Source: Collinsella sp. (GTDB lineage Bacteria > Actinomycetota > Coriobacteriia > Coriobacteriales > Coriobacteriaceae). From it: DNA of 12,496 nucleotides. This document shows positions 5,812 through 12,496 of the stretch, in pieces. The stretch is taken from the NCBI GenBank assembly GCA_014871605.1, contig WGSQ01000043.1, forward strand, positions 1 through 12,496, written 5' to 3'. The translations under genes and the position numbers were made by a program. Within the stretch, counting starts at the first letter, position 1, and each line of letters starts with the position of its first letter. The notes under the pieces are model-generated. The model searched no databases and was not told the DNA's origin. It saw nothing but the letters and a program-made list of their open reading frames with translations.

Positions 5812-6261
5812 ATGCAGCTTCACGATCTTACTCCCGCGCCCGGTTCCACCAAGAACCGCAAGCGCGTCGGCCGTGGCAATTCTTCGGGTCACGGCACCAC
5901 TTCTGGCCGCGGTCAGAAGGGCCAGGGTTCCCGCTCTGGCGGCACCAAGGGTGCCGGCTTCGAGGGTGGCCAGACTCCGCTGGCTATGCGCCTGCCCAAG
6001 CTTCCGGGCTTCCGCAACCCCCGTCGTATCGAGTACACCGCTGTTAACGTTGAGCGTCTCGAGCGCAAGTTCGAGGACGGCGCTGTGATCGACGGTGCCG
6101 CTCTTAAGGCCGCTCGCATCACCAAGAGCGAGTTCGAGCCCGTTAAGGTGCTCGGCAATGGTGAGCTCACCAAGAAGTTCACGGTCAAGGTCGACAAGGT
6201 CAGCGCTTCTGCGCAGGCCAAGATCGAGGCCGCCGGCGGAAAGGTCGAGCTGCCGTGCTAA
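5812..6261 (+). CDS. rplO: Large-subunit ribosomal protein L15 (uL15)
   Basis: The 149-residue protein starts MQLHDLTPAPGSTKNRKRVGRGNSSGHG, the canonical glycine- and arginine-rich extended tail of L15 that threads into 23S rRNA. It continues with GRGQKGQGSRSGG (33-45) and FEGGQTPLAMRLPKLPGF (50-67). The globular part ends with a KVDKVSASAQAKIEAAGGKVELPC region. L15 is a late assembly protein near the peptidyl-transferase domain. AGAGGAG (5799-5805), inside the end of rpmD, gives the ribosome site. Its last codons overlap the GTG start of secY, so the two products are likely translationally coupled, as is common at this junction. Confidence 0.98.
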   Translation: MQLHDLTPAPGSTKNRKRVGRGNSSGHGTTSGRGQKGQGSRSGGTKGAGFEGGQTPLAMRLPKLPGFRNPRRIEYTAVNVERLERKFEDGAVIDGAALKAARITKSEFEPVKVLGNGELTKKFTVKVDKVSASAQAKIEAAGGKVELPC

Positions 6262-7541
6262 ATGGTCTTAAGAATGCTTTCCGCATCAAAGAATTGCGCG
6301 AAAAGATTCTTTTTACCATAGCCATGCTCGTCGTGTACCGCATTGGTGCGCACGTTCCTGTGCCCGGCATTCCCTTCCAGGGGATGCTGGGCCTTTTCTC
6401 GACCGATAACAATTCGGTCGCCGCAGGTGCTATGGCCCTCCTGAATCTTTTCTCTGGCGGCGCGTTGAGCTATGTGTCGGTGTTTTCGCTGGGCATCATG
6501 CCTTACATCACCAGCTCGATCATCCTCCAGATGCTCCAGGCCGTTGTGCCTTCCCTGCATGAGCTTGCCCGCGAGGGCGAGGTTGGTCAGACCAAGATTA
6601 CGCAGTATTCGCGTTACCTCACCCTGGCTCTGGCAATCCTCAACTCCGTGGGTTACCTCTTCCTCTTTAAGAGCTTCGGCATCAGCTTTAATGGCGCCGG
6701 CGCTCCCGAGATCATCTTCGACCTCATGGTCGTCGGTACGCTCACCGCGGGCGCCATGCTGATCATGTGGATTGGTGAGCTCATCACCCAGCGCGGTATC
6801 GGCAATGGCATGTCGCTGATCATCTTCGCGAACATCATGGCCGGTCTGCCGCAGGCTATCTTCTCCAGCACCGAGGGCAATGCCGGTGGCATCATCACCA
6901 TGGTGATCATCTGCGCCATCATCCTGCTGGTTATCCCGCTGATTGTTTTCCTTGAGCGCGGCCAGCGCCGCATCCCGGTCTCCTACGCTAAGCGCGTCGT
7001 GGGCCGTCGCATGATGGGTGGTCAGACCACCTACCTGCCCATCAAGGTCAACACCGCGGGTGTCGTGCCAATCATCTTCGCTTCGGCGCTGCTGTACTTC
7101 CCGGCTCAGATTGCCGTGTTCTTCCCCGGCATCGGCTGGATCCAGGCAGTTGCCTCTGCGCTTTCGCGCGGCTGGCTCAACTGGGTGCTTAACGTTGTCC
7201 TCATCGTGTTTTTCGCGTACTTCTACACCTCCATGGTGTTCAACCCCGATGACACGGCCGACAACCTTAAGAAGCAGGGCGGCTTTATTCCGGGCGTGCG
7301 TCCGGGTAGGGCTACCGCGGCCTACATCAAGAACGCGCTCAACAAGATTACGCTTCCCAGCGCTGTCTTTTTGGCGCTCATCGCCATCGTGCCTTCGATC
7401 ATCTTCTCCTTTACGGGTAACCAGCTGATCCAGGCATTTGGCGGCACGTCCATCCTCATCATGGTCGGCGTCGTGCTCGACACGGTCGATAAGCTCGAAG
7501 GCCAGATCAAGATGTATGATTACGATGGATTCTTTAAATAG
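6255..7541 (+). CDS. secY: Preprotein translocase channel subunit SecY
   Basis: SecY forms the membrane pore through which SecA and ribosomes push proteins. The 428 residues show about ten hydrophobic segments. Family signatures are GAHVPVPGIP (31-40, after the first helix), LSYVSVFSLGIMPYITSSIILQ (71-92), GIGNGMSLIIFANI (181-194), the cytosolic loop ERGQRRIPVSYAKR (234-247) and FIPGVRPGRAT (344-354), which lies in the SecA- and ribosome-contacting loop. The start is the GTG at 6255: it gives the expected MLNGLKNAFRIKELREKILF beginning, whereas the ATG at 6262 is out of frame. The first seven bases overlap rplO, and GGAAAGG upstream may serve as ribosome site. The hydrophobic C-terminus ends MYDYDGFFK. 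Confidence 0.97.
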   Translation: MLNGLKNAFRIKELREKILFTIAMLVVYRIGAHVPVPGIPFQGMLGLFSTDNNSVAAGAMALLNLFSGGALSYVSVFSLGIMPYITSSIILQMLQAVVPSLHELAREGEVGQTKITQYSRYLTLALAILNSVGYLFLFKSFGISFNGAGAPEIIFDLMVVGTLTAGAMLIMWIGELITQRGIGNGMSLIIFANIMAGLPQAIFSSTEGNAGGIITMVIICAIILLVIPLIVFLERGQRRIPVSYAKRVVGRRMMGGQTTYLPIKVNTAGVVPIIFASALLYFPAQIAVFFPGIGWIQAVASALSRGWLNWVLNVVLIVFFAYFYTSMVFNPDDTADNLKKQGGFIPGVRPGRATAAYIKNALNKITLPSAVFLALIAIVPSIIFSFTGNQLIQAFGGTSILIMVGVVLDTVDKLEGQIKMYDYDGFFK

Positions 7542-7559
7542 GCTAGAGGAGGATTGCTC

Positions 7560-8186
7560 ATGAACCTCGTATTGCTCGGAGCTCCGGGTGCCGGTAAGGG
7601 CACCGTCGCACAGGAGCTCGTCGCCGAGTTTGGCGTCGCTCACATTTCCACGGGCGACCTGCTGCGTGCTGCCGTCAAGGGTGGCACCGAGCTTGGTATT
7701 CAGGCTAAGAAGTACATGGACGCTGGCGAGCTCGTTCCCGATCAGCTCGTGATCGACCTTGTCAAGGAGCGCCTTGCCGCCGATGACGCCCAGCAGGGCT
7801 TCATCCTCGACGGCTTCCCGCGCAACACCGCCCAGGCCGTGACGCTCGATTCCGAGCTCTCCGCCATGGGTCGCGAGATCGACTGCGCCCTTCTGGTCGA
7901 TGTGGCCCCCGAGGTCATTATCGATCGTCTGTCTTCGCGTCGCACCTGCCGCGCCTGCGGTTACACCGGCACCGCTGCTGATGCTACCTGCCCCAAGTGC
8001 GCAGGCGAGATGTATCAGCGCGACGACGACAAGCCCGAGACCATCAAGAACCGTCTCGACGTCTACGAGAAGTCCACGAGCCCGCTCGTCGACTACTATC
8101 GTGGCCAGGGTCTGCTCAAGTCGGTCAACGGCGACCAGGCTCGCGAGACCGTGTACGGGGATGTCAAAGAGGCTCTCGGTCTATGA
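7560..8186 (+). CDS. adk: Adenylate kinase, zinc-lid form
   Basis: Adk makes 2 ADP from ATP and AMP in the cytosol and keeps the adenylate pool balanced. The 208-residue protein carries the P-loop GAPGAGKG (7-14), the AMP-binding TGDLLR (31-36), the DGFPR block (84-88) and the LID domain, which here is a zinc knuckle with C130, C133, C144 and C147, as in long Gram-positive forms. I chose the ATG at 7560 (MNLVLLGAPG) over a TTG six bases earlier, because AGAGGAGG (7545-7552) sits seven bases before the ATG and the family starts directly at this strand. Gap from secY is 18 nt. Its TGA stop overlaps the ATG of map as ATGA. Confidence 0.97.
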   Translation: MNLVLLGAPGAGKGTVAQELVAEFGVAHISTGDLLRAAVKGGTELGIQAKKYMDAGELVPDQLVIDLVKERLAADDAQQGFILDGFPRNTAQAVTLDSELSAMGREIDCALLVDVAPEVIIDRLSSRRTCRACGYTGTAADATCPKCAGEMYQRDDDKPETIKNRLDVYEKSTSPLVDYYRGQGLLKSVNGDQARETVYGDVKEALGL

Positions 8187-8971
8187 TCAAGATTAAGTCT
8201 GCAACGCAAATTGAGCAGATGAAGAAGGCAGGAGCGCTATCTAAGATGGCGCTCCGCCACGTTGGAGCCATGGTTCGCCCCGGCGTGTCGACCTTCGAAC
8301 TCGATCAGCTTGCCGAGCAGATTATCCGCATGCATGGCGGCACCCCTGCCTTTAAGGGTTACGGTGGGTTCCCGGGGACCATTTGCGCATCGATCAACGA
8401 TGCCGTGGTTCACGGTATTCCCAACCCCGATATGATCCTGCGCGATGGCGATATCATCTCCATCGATACGGGAGCCGTTGTCGACGGTTGGGTCGGCGAT
8501 AACGCTTGGACGTTTTTCGTCGGCACTCCCACGCCCGAAGCCAAGGCTTTGTGCGAGGTCACGCGCGATTGCCTTAAGGCTGCCATCGAGCAGGCTGTTC
8601 CCGGTAACCATATCGGGGACGTCGGTTATGCCGTTCAGTCCCTCGCCGAGTCTCACGGTTACGGCGTGCTTCGTGATTATGTGGGACATGGCATCGGCCG
8701 CGTGATGCACGAGGACCCCAACGTTCCTAACTATGGAAAGAAGGGGAGGGGCGTTCGTCTCCAGGCCGGTATGGTCATTGCCATCGAGCCGATGGTTACG
8801 ATGGGTTCCAACCATGTGAGCACGGGCTCCGACGGTTGGATTGTTACGACCAACGACCACCTGCCCGCCGCGCACTACGAGAACACCGTCGCCATCACCA
8901 ATGACGGTCCGGTGATTCTCACCACGGATGCGCAAGGTGCTTGGTGTTCCTTGCAGGGCGGTGAAATGTAG
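8183..8971 (+). CDS. map: Methionine aminopeptidase type I
   Basis: Removes the N-terminal methionine from new proteins as they leave the ribosome. The 262-residue protein has all five metal ligands of the type I family: D95 (IDTG), D106 (GD in DGWVGDNAW), H169 (VGHGIG), E202 (IEPM) and E233 (YENTVAIT). The substrate-side histidine is H77 (VVHGIP). The start is the ATG at 8183, which overlaps the adk stop by four bases. An open frame extends 62 codons further upstream over adk, but that part is antisense to the Adk reading and lacks family similarity. No N-terminal zinc-finger extension is present, so this is the simple bacterial type. It is probably translationally coupled to adk. Confidence 0.97.
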   Translation: MIKIKSATQIEQMKKAGALSKMALRHVGAMVRPGVSTFELDQLAEQIIRMHGGTPAFKGYGGFPGTICASINDAVVHGIPNPDMILRDGDIISIDTGAVVDGWVGDNAWTFFVGTPTPEAKALCEVTRDCLKAAIEQAVPGNHIGDVGYAVQSLAESHGYGVLRDYVGHGIGRVMHEDPNVPNYGKKGRGVRLQAGMVIAIEPMVTMGSNHVSTGSDGWIVTTNDHLPAAHYENTVAITNDGPVILTTDAQGAWCSLQGGEM

Positions 8972-8995
8972 GGCTTTCGTTAAATGCATGCCTTA

Positions 8996-9008
8996 ACATT
9001 TCAAATGT
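8996..9008. promoter_or_regulatory. Perfect 13-bp dyad in the map-infA gap
   Basis: ACATTT, a central C, then AAATGT forms a perfect inverted repeat. The 1-nt centre makes an RNA hairpin unlikely, so a protein-binding site is more natural. It stands 39 bp upstream of the likely infA -35 box. A second small inverted repeat, TCCAC/GTGGA with a 6-nt loop (9016-9031), lies between. Function is inferred from symmetry only. Confidence 0.35.
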
Positions 9009-9034
9009 AACAAGTTCCACTTAGTTGTGGAGCC

Positions 9035-9075
9035 ATTACGAAGTTATTACGATGCGTGCATACGTGTTGTAGAAT
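9035..9075 (+). promoter_or_regulatory. Likely promoter of infA with a direct repeat
   Basis: TAGAAT at 9070-9075 (5 of 6 matches to TATAAT) lies 17 bp after TTACGA (9047-9052), a poor -35 box. The 7-mer ATTACGA occurs twice, at 9035-9041 and 9046-9052, an 11-bp spacing that is one helical turn and includes the -35 position. An activator contacting one face of the DNA could compensate for the poor -35 box. RNA would begin near 9082, giving a short leader of about 33 nt before infA. This suggests that infA and the alpha-type genes have their own promoter apart from the long spc transcript. Confidence 0.45.
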
Positions 9076-9114
9076 ACTCAATCGCTGTCGTTTTCTAGAG
9101 AAAGATGATTGCTT

Positions 9115-9333
9115 GTGAAGAAGGAAGACGCAATTGAGCTTGAGGGTACGGTAAAGGAACCGCTGCCCAATGCCATGTTTAAGGTCGAGCTCGAGAACGG
9201 TCATTCGGTTCTGTGCAACATTTCTGGCAAGATCCGAATGAATTACATCCGTATTCTCCCCGGTGACAGGGTTGTCGTGGAGCTTTCCCCGTACGACCTG
9301 ACCCGCGGCCGCATCACCTATCGCTACAAATAG
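9115..9333 (+). CDS. infA: Translation initiation factor IF-1
   Basis: IF-1 occupies the 30S A site during initiation and assists IF-2 and IF-3. The sequence KKEDAIELEGTVKEPLPNAMFKVEL at residues 2-26, LPGD and the end ELSPYDLTRGRITYRYK are nearly invariant IF-1 features of the single OB-fold. I chose the GTG at 9115, which gives exactly 72 residues, the family's usual length; a TTG two codons earlier would add two residues. The AGAGAAAG upstream (9097-9104) is a weak ribosome site. The 143-nt gap from map holds its likely promoter. Next genes rpmJ and rpsM follow in the common infA-rpmJ-rpsM order. Confidence 0.96.
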   Translation: MKKEDAIELEGTVKEPLPNAMFKVELENGHSVLCNISGKIRMNYIRILPGDRVVVELSPYDLTRGRITYRYK

Positions 9334-9357
9334 CGGCACGCATACACGCACTCCATT

Positions 9358-9437
9358 TCCGACTGCAGGCTTAGCTCAACCTACGGTCGGATTGTGTGTG
9401 AAGACCAGCCATAGTTTTAAACGCCTGCGGCTGGGCG
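9358..9437 (+). other. Structured segment in the infA-rpmJ gap
   Basis: TCCGAC (9358-9363) pairs with GTCGGA (9386-9391); one G-U, one G-C, one mismatch and a three-pair inner stem (AGG 9367-9369 with CCT 9380-9382) extend it around a 10-nt loop. Downstream, CCAGCC (9405-9410) can pair with GGCTGG (9429-9434), while CGCC (9422-9425) can instead pair with GGCG (9434-9437). These two folds exclude each other. No T run follows, so it is not a typical terminator. In E. coli the alpha operon is controlled by S4 at a pseudoknot before rpsM; an analogous control element here is possible but unproven. Confidence 0.4.
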
Positions 9438-9483
9438 AGTAGATAGTAGGGAAGTAGTTTGAGCGCTACCGAAAGGAAGAACG

Positions 9484-9597
9484 ATGAAGGTACGTCCTTC
9501 GGTCAAGAAGATGTGCGATAAGTGCAAAATCATTAGGCGCCATGGCAAGGTCCTCGTCATTTGCGAGAACCCCCGTCATAAGCAGCGTCAGGGTTAA
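9484..9597 (+). CDS. rpmJ: Large-subunit ribosomal protein L36 (bL36), zinc form
   Basis: This tiny gene encodes 37 residues, MKVRPSVKKMCDKCKIIRRH followed by GKVLVICENPRHKQRQG. It is the standard L36, the smallest 50S protein, which binds 23S rRNA near the L7/L12 stalk base. The zinc ribbon ligands C11, C14, C27 and H32 are intact. GAAAGGAAG just upstream is its ribosome site. It lies 150 nt after infA and 14 nt before rpsM. Zinc-free L36 copies are known in other bacteria and are induced under zinc limitation; this copy is the zinc-binding type. Confidence 0.97.
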   Translation: MKVRPSVKKMCDKCKIIRRHGKVLVICENPRHKQRQG

Positions 9598-9611
9598 GAG
9601 AGGAGACTACG

Positions 9612-9986
9612 TTGGCCCGTATTAATGGTGTCGACCTCCCGCGTGAGAAGCGCGTTGAGATCGGTCTGACCTACATTTACGGCATCGGCCGCACCACTGC
9701 GACGAAGATTTGCGTCGAGTGCAACGTTAACGTGGATACGCGCGTTAAGGACCTCACCGAGGATGAGGTTAACGCCATCCGCGATTATATCGATAAGAAC
9801 CAGATCATGGTTGAGGGCGACCTCCGCCGTGAGCGCAACCAGAACGTCAAGCGCCTTATGGACATCGGCTGCAACCGCGGCCTTCGTCACCGCAAGGGCC
9901 TCCCGGTCCGCGGCCAGCGCACCCACACTAACGCTCGTACCCGCAAGGGCCCGAAGCGTCAGATCGGTGCTAAGAAGAAGAAATAA
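9612..9986 (+). CDS. rpsM: Small-subunit ribosomal protein S13 (uS13)
   Basis: S13 sits at the top of the 30S head, contacts L5 in the intersubunit bridge and touches the P-site tRNA with its tail. The 124-residue product starts ARINGVDLPREKRVEIGLTYIYGIGRTTA, has the long helix LTEDEVNAIRDYID (48-61), then the signature GCNRGLRHRKGLPVRGQRTHTNARTRKG (86-113), and ends in a lysine-rich tail KKKK. The start codon is the rare TTG at 9612, behind GAGAGGAGA (9598-9606); no ATG gives the full family N-terminus. rpsK begins 14 nt after its stop, with AAGGAG overlapping the stop region. Confidence 0.97.
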   Translation: MARINGVDLPREKRVEIGLTYIYGIGRTTATKICVECNVNVDTRVKDLTEDEVNAIRDYIDKNQIMVEGDLRRERNQNVKRLMDIGCNRGLRHRKGLPVRGQRTHTNARTRKGPKRQIGAKKKK

Positions 9987-10000
9987 GGAGCGCTAGATAG

Positions 10001-10405
10001 ATGGCTACTGCTAAGAAGAACGTTCGCGCTGCCCGTCTGAAGCGCGCGGACCGTAAGAACATTTCCGTGGGCCAGGCTCACATTCGTTCTACGTTCAACA
10101 ACACGATCGTTTCGATCACCGATCCCCAGGGCAATGTCATTTCCTGGAAGTCGGCTGGCCAGGTGGGCTTCAAGGGCTCCCGTAAGTCCACGCCGTTCGC
10201 TGCCCAGATGGCTGCCGAGGCTGCTGCCAAGCAGGCCATGGAGCACGGTATGAAGAAGGTTTCCGTCTTCGTCAAGGGCCCCGGCTCCGGTCGTGAGACC
10301 GCCATCCGCTCCCTCCAGGCTGCTGGCCTCGAGGTCTCGAGCATCCAGGACAAGACCCCCATTCCGCACAACGGCTGCCGCCCCAAGAAGCGTCGCCGCG
10401 TGTAA
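10001..10405 (+). CDS. rpsK: Small-subunit ribosomal protein S11 (uS11)
   Basis: S11 lies on the 30S platform next to the mRNA exit and Shine-Dalgarno helix. The 134-residue protein has the conserved core AHIRSTFNNTIVSITDPQGNVISWKSAG (26-53), FKGSRKSTPFAAQMAAEAAA (57-76) and VKGPGSGRETAIRSLQAAGLEVSSIQDKTPIPHNGCRP (91-128). N124-G125 within HNGCRP is the position where isoaspartate is known to form in E. coli S11. The basic tail KKRRRV is typical. AAGGAG at 9986-9991 supports the ATG. It lies between rpsM and rpsD in normal alpha-operon order. Confidence 0.98.
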   Translation: MATAKKNVRAARLKRADRKNISVGQAHIRSTFNNTIVSITDPQGNVISWKSAGQVGFKGSRKSTPFAAQMAAEAAAKQAMEHGMKKVSVFVKGPGSGRETAIRSLQAAGLEVSSIQDKTPIPHNGCRPKKRRRV

Positions 10406-10424
10406 CTGAAAGGATCGTATCAAT

Positions 10425-11021
10425 ATGGCAATCGACAGGACTCCTGTTCTTAAGCGCTGCCGTCAGCTCGGGATCGATCCCGCTGAGCTCGGTTACAGCA
10501 GCAAGAAGGAATCTATCCGTCAGCCCAAGCGCCGTCGCAAGGAATCTGAGTACGGCATGCAGCTGCGCGAGAAGCAGAAGGTCAAGTTCATCTATGGCGT
10601 TCTGGAGAAGCAGTTCCACGGCTACTTCAACAAGGCCCGCAAGATGAACGGCGTCACCGGTGAGAACCTCATGATCATCCTTGAGTCTCGCCTCGACAAC
10701 GTCGTCTTCCGTCTTGGCTTCGCCCGCACCCGCAAAGAGGCTCGTCAGTCCGTCCGTCACGGTCACTTCACCGTGAACGGCAAGCGCGTGGACATCCCGT
10801 CCTACCGCGTCAAGGCCGGCGACGTCGTCGCTGTCGGCGAGAAGTTCCGTGACCTCCTCCCCATCAAGGAGGCCCTGATTTCCTCCGAGCGCTTTGAGGT
10901 CCCTGGCTGGCTCGAGGTCGATATCGAGAAGCTGTCTGGTAACGTGCTCGCTCTGCCGACGCGTGAGCAGATCAGCGGTGATATCAACGAGCAGCTCATC
11001 GTCGAGCTCTACTCTAAGTAG
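10425..11021 (+). CDS. rpsD: Small-subunit ribosomal protein S4 (uS4), form without zinc cysteines
   Basis: S4 is a primary 16S rRNA-binding protein that nucleates 30S assembly. The 198-residue protein has YGMQLREKQKVKFIYGVLEKQFHGYF (43-68), GENLMIILESRLDNVVFRLGFARTRKEARQSVRHGHFTVNG (79-119, the S4 RNA-binding domain) and IPSYRVKAGDVVAVGEK (124-140). The N-terminus has only one cysteine (C12), so it is the C-minus type without the zinc knuckle, as in many clostridia and relatives, starting MAIDRTPVLKRCRQLGIDP. GAAAGGAT upstream fits the ATG at 10425. In E. coli S4 also regulates the alpha operon; the same could hold here through upstream RNA, but this is not shown. Confidence 0.97.
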   Translation: MAIDRTPVLKRCRQLGIDPAELGYSSKKESIRQPKRRRKESEYGMQLREKQKVKFIYGVLEKQFHGYFNKARKMNGVTGENLMIILESRLDNVVFRLGFARTRKEARQSVRHGHFTVNGKRVDIPSYRVKAGDVVAVGEKFRDLLPIKEALISSERFEVPGWLEVDIEKLSGNVLALPTREQISGDINEQLIVELYSK

Positions 11022-11053
11022 TCCATCCGGGCTGCTGAGGCTGGAGGTAATAC

Positions 11054-11995
11054 ATGTCAGAATTCATTAGGCCTCAGGTTCAGGTCGAAGAGATCAACGA
11101 GACGTCTGCTCGTGTCTCCGTCGAGCCGCTCGAGCGTGGCTACGGCGATACTCTGGGTAACTCCCTTCGTCGCGTTCTTCTGTCCTCGCTCGAGGGTGCC
11201 GCCGTCGAGGCTATTCAGATCGATGGTGCGCAGCACGAGTTCATGACCATCCCTAACATGGTCGAGGATGTCACCGACATCGTCCTGAATGTCAAGGGTC
11301 TTGTCTTCAGGGCTCTCGGCACGACCGACGAGGCGACCGCCACCATCTCGGTTGACGGCCCCTGCGAGGTCACCGGTGCGGACTTCTTTATTCCGTCCGA
11401 GTTTGAGCTAGTCAACCCCGAGCAGCACATTGCTACGCTCACCGAGGGTGGCCATCTCACCATGAGCATGCGCATCGGCTATGGCCGCGGCTATGTCTCT
11501 GGCGAGGCTAACAAGCGTGACAACGATCCCATCGGTGTGATCAACGTCGACTCGCTGTACTCGCCGGTGTCCCGTTGCGCCAAGCTCGTTGAGGCTTGCC
11601 GTGTCGGCCAGCATACCGACTACGACCGCCTTGTCCTCGAGATCGAGACCAACGGTTCCATCGCCCCGCGCGACGCCGTGGTCCAGGCTGCCAATATCAT
11701 CAACCAGCATATGGCCGCCTTTATGAACCTTGCCGAGACCCCCGAGGTCGAGGAGGAGGCTTCGATCTTCGCTCCCGAGGTCACCAACGACAACGCCGAG
11801 CTGGACAAGCAGATCGAGGATCTGGACCTTTCCGTCCGTTCCTACAACTGCCTTAAGCGCGCCAGCATTCACTCGGTCCGTCAGCTCGTTGAGTTCTCGG
11901 AGAACGATCTGCTCAACATCCGTAACTTCGGTGTTAAGTCGATCGAGGAAGTGAAGGACAAGCTTGAGTCCATGGGCCTGAGCCTGAAGGCTTAA
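11054..11995 (+). CDS. rpoA: RNA polymerase alpha subunit
   Basis: Alpha dimerises to seed assembly of the core polymerase, and its C-terminal domain binds UP elements and activators. The 313-residue protein has the N-terminal assembly domain with EPLERGYGDTLGNSLRRVLLSSLEGAAV (24-51), a glutamate-rich linker (about 228-250) and the C-terminal helix-hairpin-helix domain. The DNA- and activator-contact residues R262, N265, C266, G293, K295, S296 and E299 match E. coli R265, N268, C269, G296, K298, S299 and E302 at a constant offset of three. GGAGGT at 11043-11048 supports the ATG. It follows rpsD after 32 nt and precedes rplQ by 30 nt, as in most bacteria. Confidence 0.98.
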   Translation: MSEFIRPQVQVEEINETSARVSVEPLERGYGDTLGNSLRRVLLSSLEGAAVEAIQIDGAQHEFMTIPNMVEDVTDIVLNVKGLVFRALGTTDEATATISVDGPCEVTGADFFIPSEFELVNPEQHIATLTEGGHLTMSMRIGYGRGYVSGEANKRDNDPIGVINVDSLYSPVSRCAKLVEACRVGQHTDYDRLVLEIETNGSIAPRDAVVQAANIINQHMAAFMNLAETPEVEEEASIFAPEVTNDNAELDKQIEDLDLSVRSYNCLKRASIHSVRQLVEFSENDLLNIRNFGVKSIEEVKDKLESMGLSLKA

Positions 11996-12025
11996 TGCTT
12001 CGCATATTTGAGGAGAAACTAGACC

Positions 12026-12493
12026 ATGCGTCATAACGTTAAGAAGGGCCTGAAGCTCGGCACCGATGCGAGCCACACCAAGGCCATGAAGAAGAGCCTT
12101 GCTAAGGCCCTCTTCGAGAACGACCGCATCAAGACCACCGAGACCCGCGCTAAGGCGCTGCGTTCGGTCGTCGATCCGATCATCACCTGGGCCAAGAAGG
12201 GCGACCTGCACTCTCGTCGTCTGGCTATCGCCAAGCTCGGCGATAAGCAGCTCGTTGCCGAGATCTTCGACAAGGCTGCTCAGGGCATGTGGCAGGACCG
12301 CAACGGCGGTTACACCCGCATCATGAAGCTCGGTAACCGCAAGGGCGACAACGCTCCCATCGTTATCATGGAGCTCGTCACCGAGCCTTGCACGCCTAAG
12401 GCCAAGAAGGCTGCTCCGGCCCCCAAGAAGGCCGCTGCTCCCAAGAAGGTCGAGGCTGTCGAGGAGGCTCCTGCTGAGGAGACCGCTGAGTAG
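12026..12493 (+). CDS. rplQ: Large-subunit ribosomal protein L17 (bL17) with an Ala/Lys/Pro-rich tail
   Basis: The first 118 residues are ordinary L17: RHNVKKGLKLGTDASHTKAMKKSLAKALFE (2-31), TTETRAKALRSVVDPIITWAKKGDLHSRRLA (37-67) and GGYTRIMKLGNRKGDNAPIVIMELV (94-118). L17 lies at the 50S exit-tunnel region. Beyond the core, residues 119-155 form a low-complexity tail of lysine-alanine-proline repeats turning acidic at the end (EEAPAEETAE); E. coli L17 is about 127 residues, so this tail is an extension, and such tails are common in high-GC Gram-positives. GAGGAGAAA before the ATG at 12026 is the ribosome site. The stop lies three bases from the window edge, so the gene is complete. Genes after it are out of view. 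Confidence 0.97.
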   Translation: MRHNVKKGLKLGTDASHTKAMKKSLAKALFENDRIKTTETRAKALRSVVDPIITWAKKGDLHSRRLAIAKLGDKQLVAEIFDKAAQGMWQDRNGGYTRIMKLGNRKGDNAPIVIMELVTEPCTPKAKKAAPAPKKAAAPKKVEAVEEAPAEETAE

Positions 12494-12496
12494 ACA

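Noticed and set aside
6262..6264. ATG directly after the rplO stop as the start of secY
   Set aside because: It is out of frame with SecY; the in-frame GTG at 6255 yields the conserved N-terminus.
7554..7559. TTG start for adk two codons upstream
   Set aside because: The ATG at 7560 has better spacing from AGAGGAGG and gives the usual Adk N-terminus.
6258..7643. A 461-codon minus-strand open frame over secY and the start of adk
   Set aside because: It is antisense to SecY, which is clearly the real gene; the product is a His/Asp-rich string without domains.
7997..8182. Upstream extension of map by 62 codons
   Set aside because: This part overlaps the adk coding region, and the type I family begins at MIKIKSATQIEQMK, where an ATGA overlap gives a natural start.
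9109..9114. TTG start for infA two codons upstream
   Set aside because: The GTG at 9115 gives exactly the 72 residues usual for IF-1.

Overview
The window is GC-rich, and its protein sequences fit a high-GC Gram-positive anaerobe of the class Coriobacteriia, with a Collinsella-like gut organism the best guess. This placement is an impression from protein resemblance, not a computed phylogeny. Supporting signs are the zinc-binding S14, the S4 without zinc cysteines, the zinc-lid adenylate kinase and the presence of yqeB/yqeC-type genes, which are typical of gut anaerobes.

Region A (1-2417) holds maturation genes for a selenium-dependent molybdenum hydroxylase. A partial yqeC on the minus strand (ATP-binding accessory protein) runs off the left edge. 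It is divergent from a two-gene plus-strand unit, yqeB then xdhC. The roughly 100 bp AT-rich gap between the two directions (468-569) probably carries the promoters. The hydroxylase itself is not in view and may lie left of the window.

Region B (2418-2728) has no gene. It contains a 67-nt near-perfect palindrome with a 25-position stem followed by five T's, a plausible promoter, and a leader of about 130 nt with a bulged 13-bp stem that covers an AGGAGG.

Region C (2729-12493) is one long co-directional translation, secretion and transcription cluster: rplE, rpsN, rpsH, rplF, rplR, rpsE, rpmD, rplO, secY, adk, map, then after a 143-nt control region infA, rpmJ, rpsM, rpsK, rpsD, rpoA and rplQ. 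This is the classical spc plus alpha operon order. Gene junctions are tight: secY overlaps rplO by 7 nt, map overlaps adk by 4 nt, and several Shine-Dalgarno sites lie inside or across the preceding stop codon. Five genes start with GTG or TTG. The cluster builds ribosomes, the SecY channel that r-protein clusters usually carry, the adenylate pool, N-terminal methionine removal, initiation factor IF-1 and the RNA polymerase alpha subunit.

The most unusual point is that the cluster begins at rplE. The S10-operon genes that normally precede it, ending in rplN and rplX, are missing upstream, and molybdenum-hydroxylase genes sit there instead. The new left end has its own apparent promoter and structured leader. 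No CRISPR array, tRNA, rRNA, transposase or phage gene was seen. I did not find a clearly new multi-gene system; the candidate novelties are the split cluster, the palindrome and the leader RNAs.
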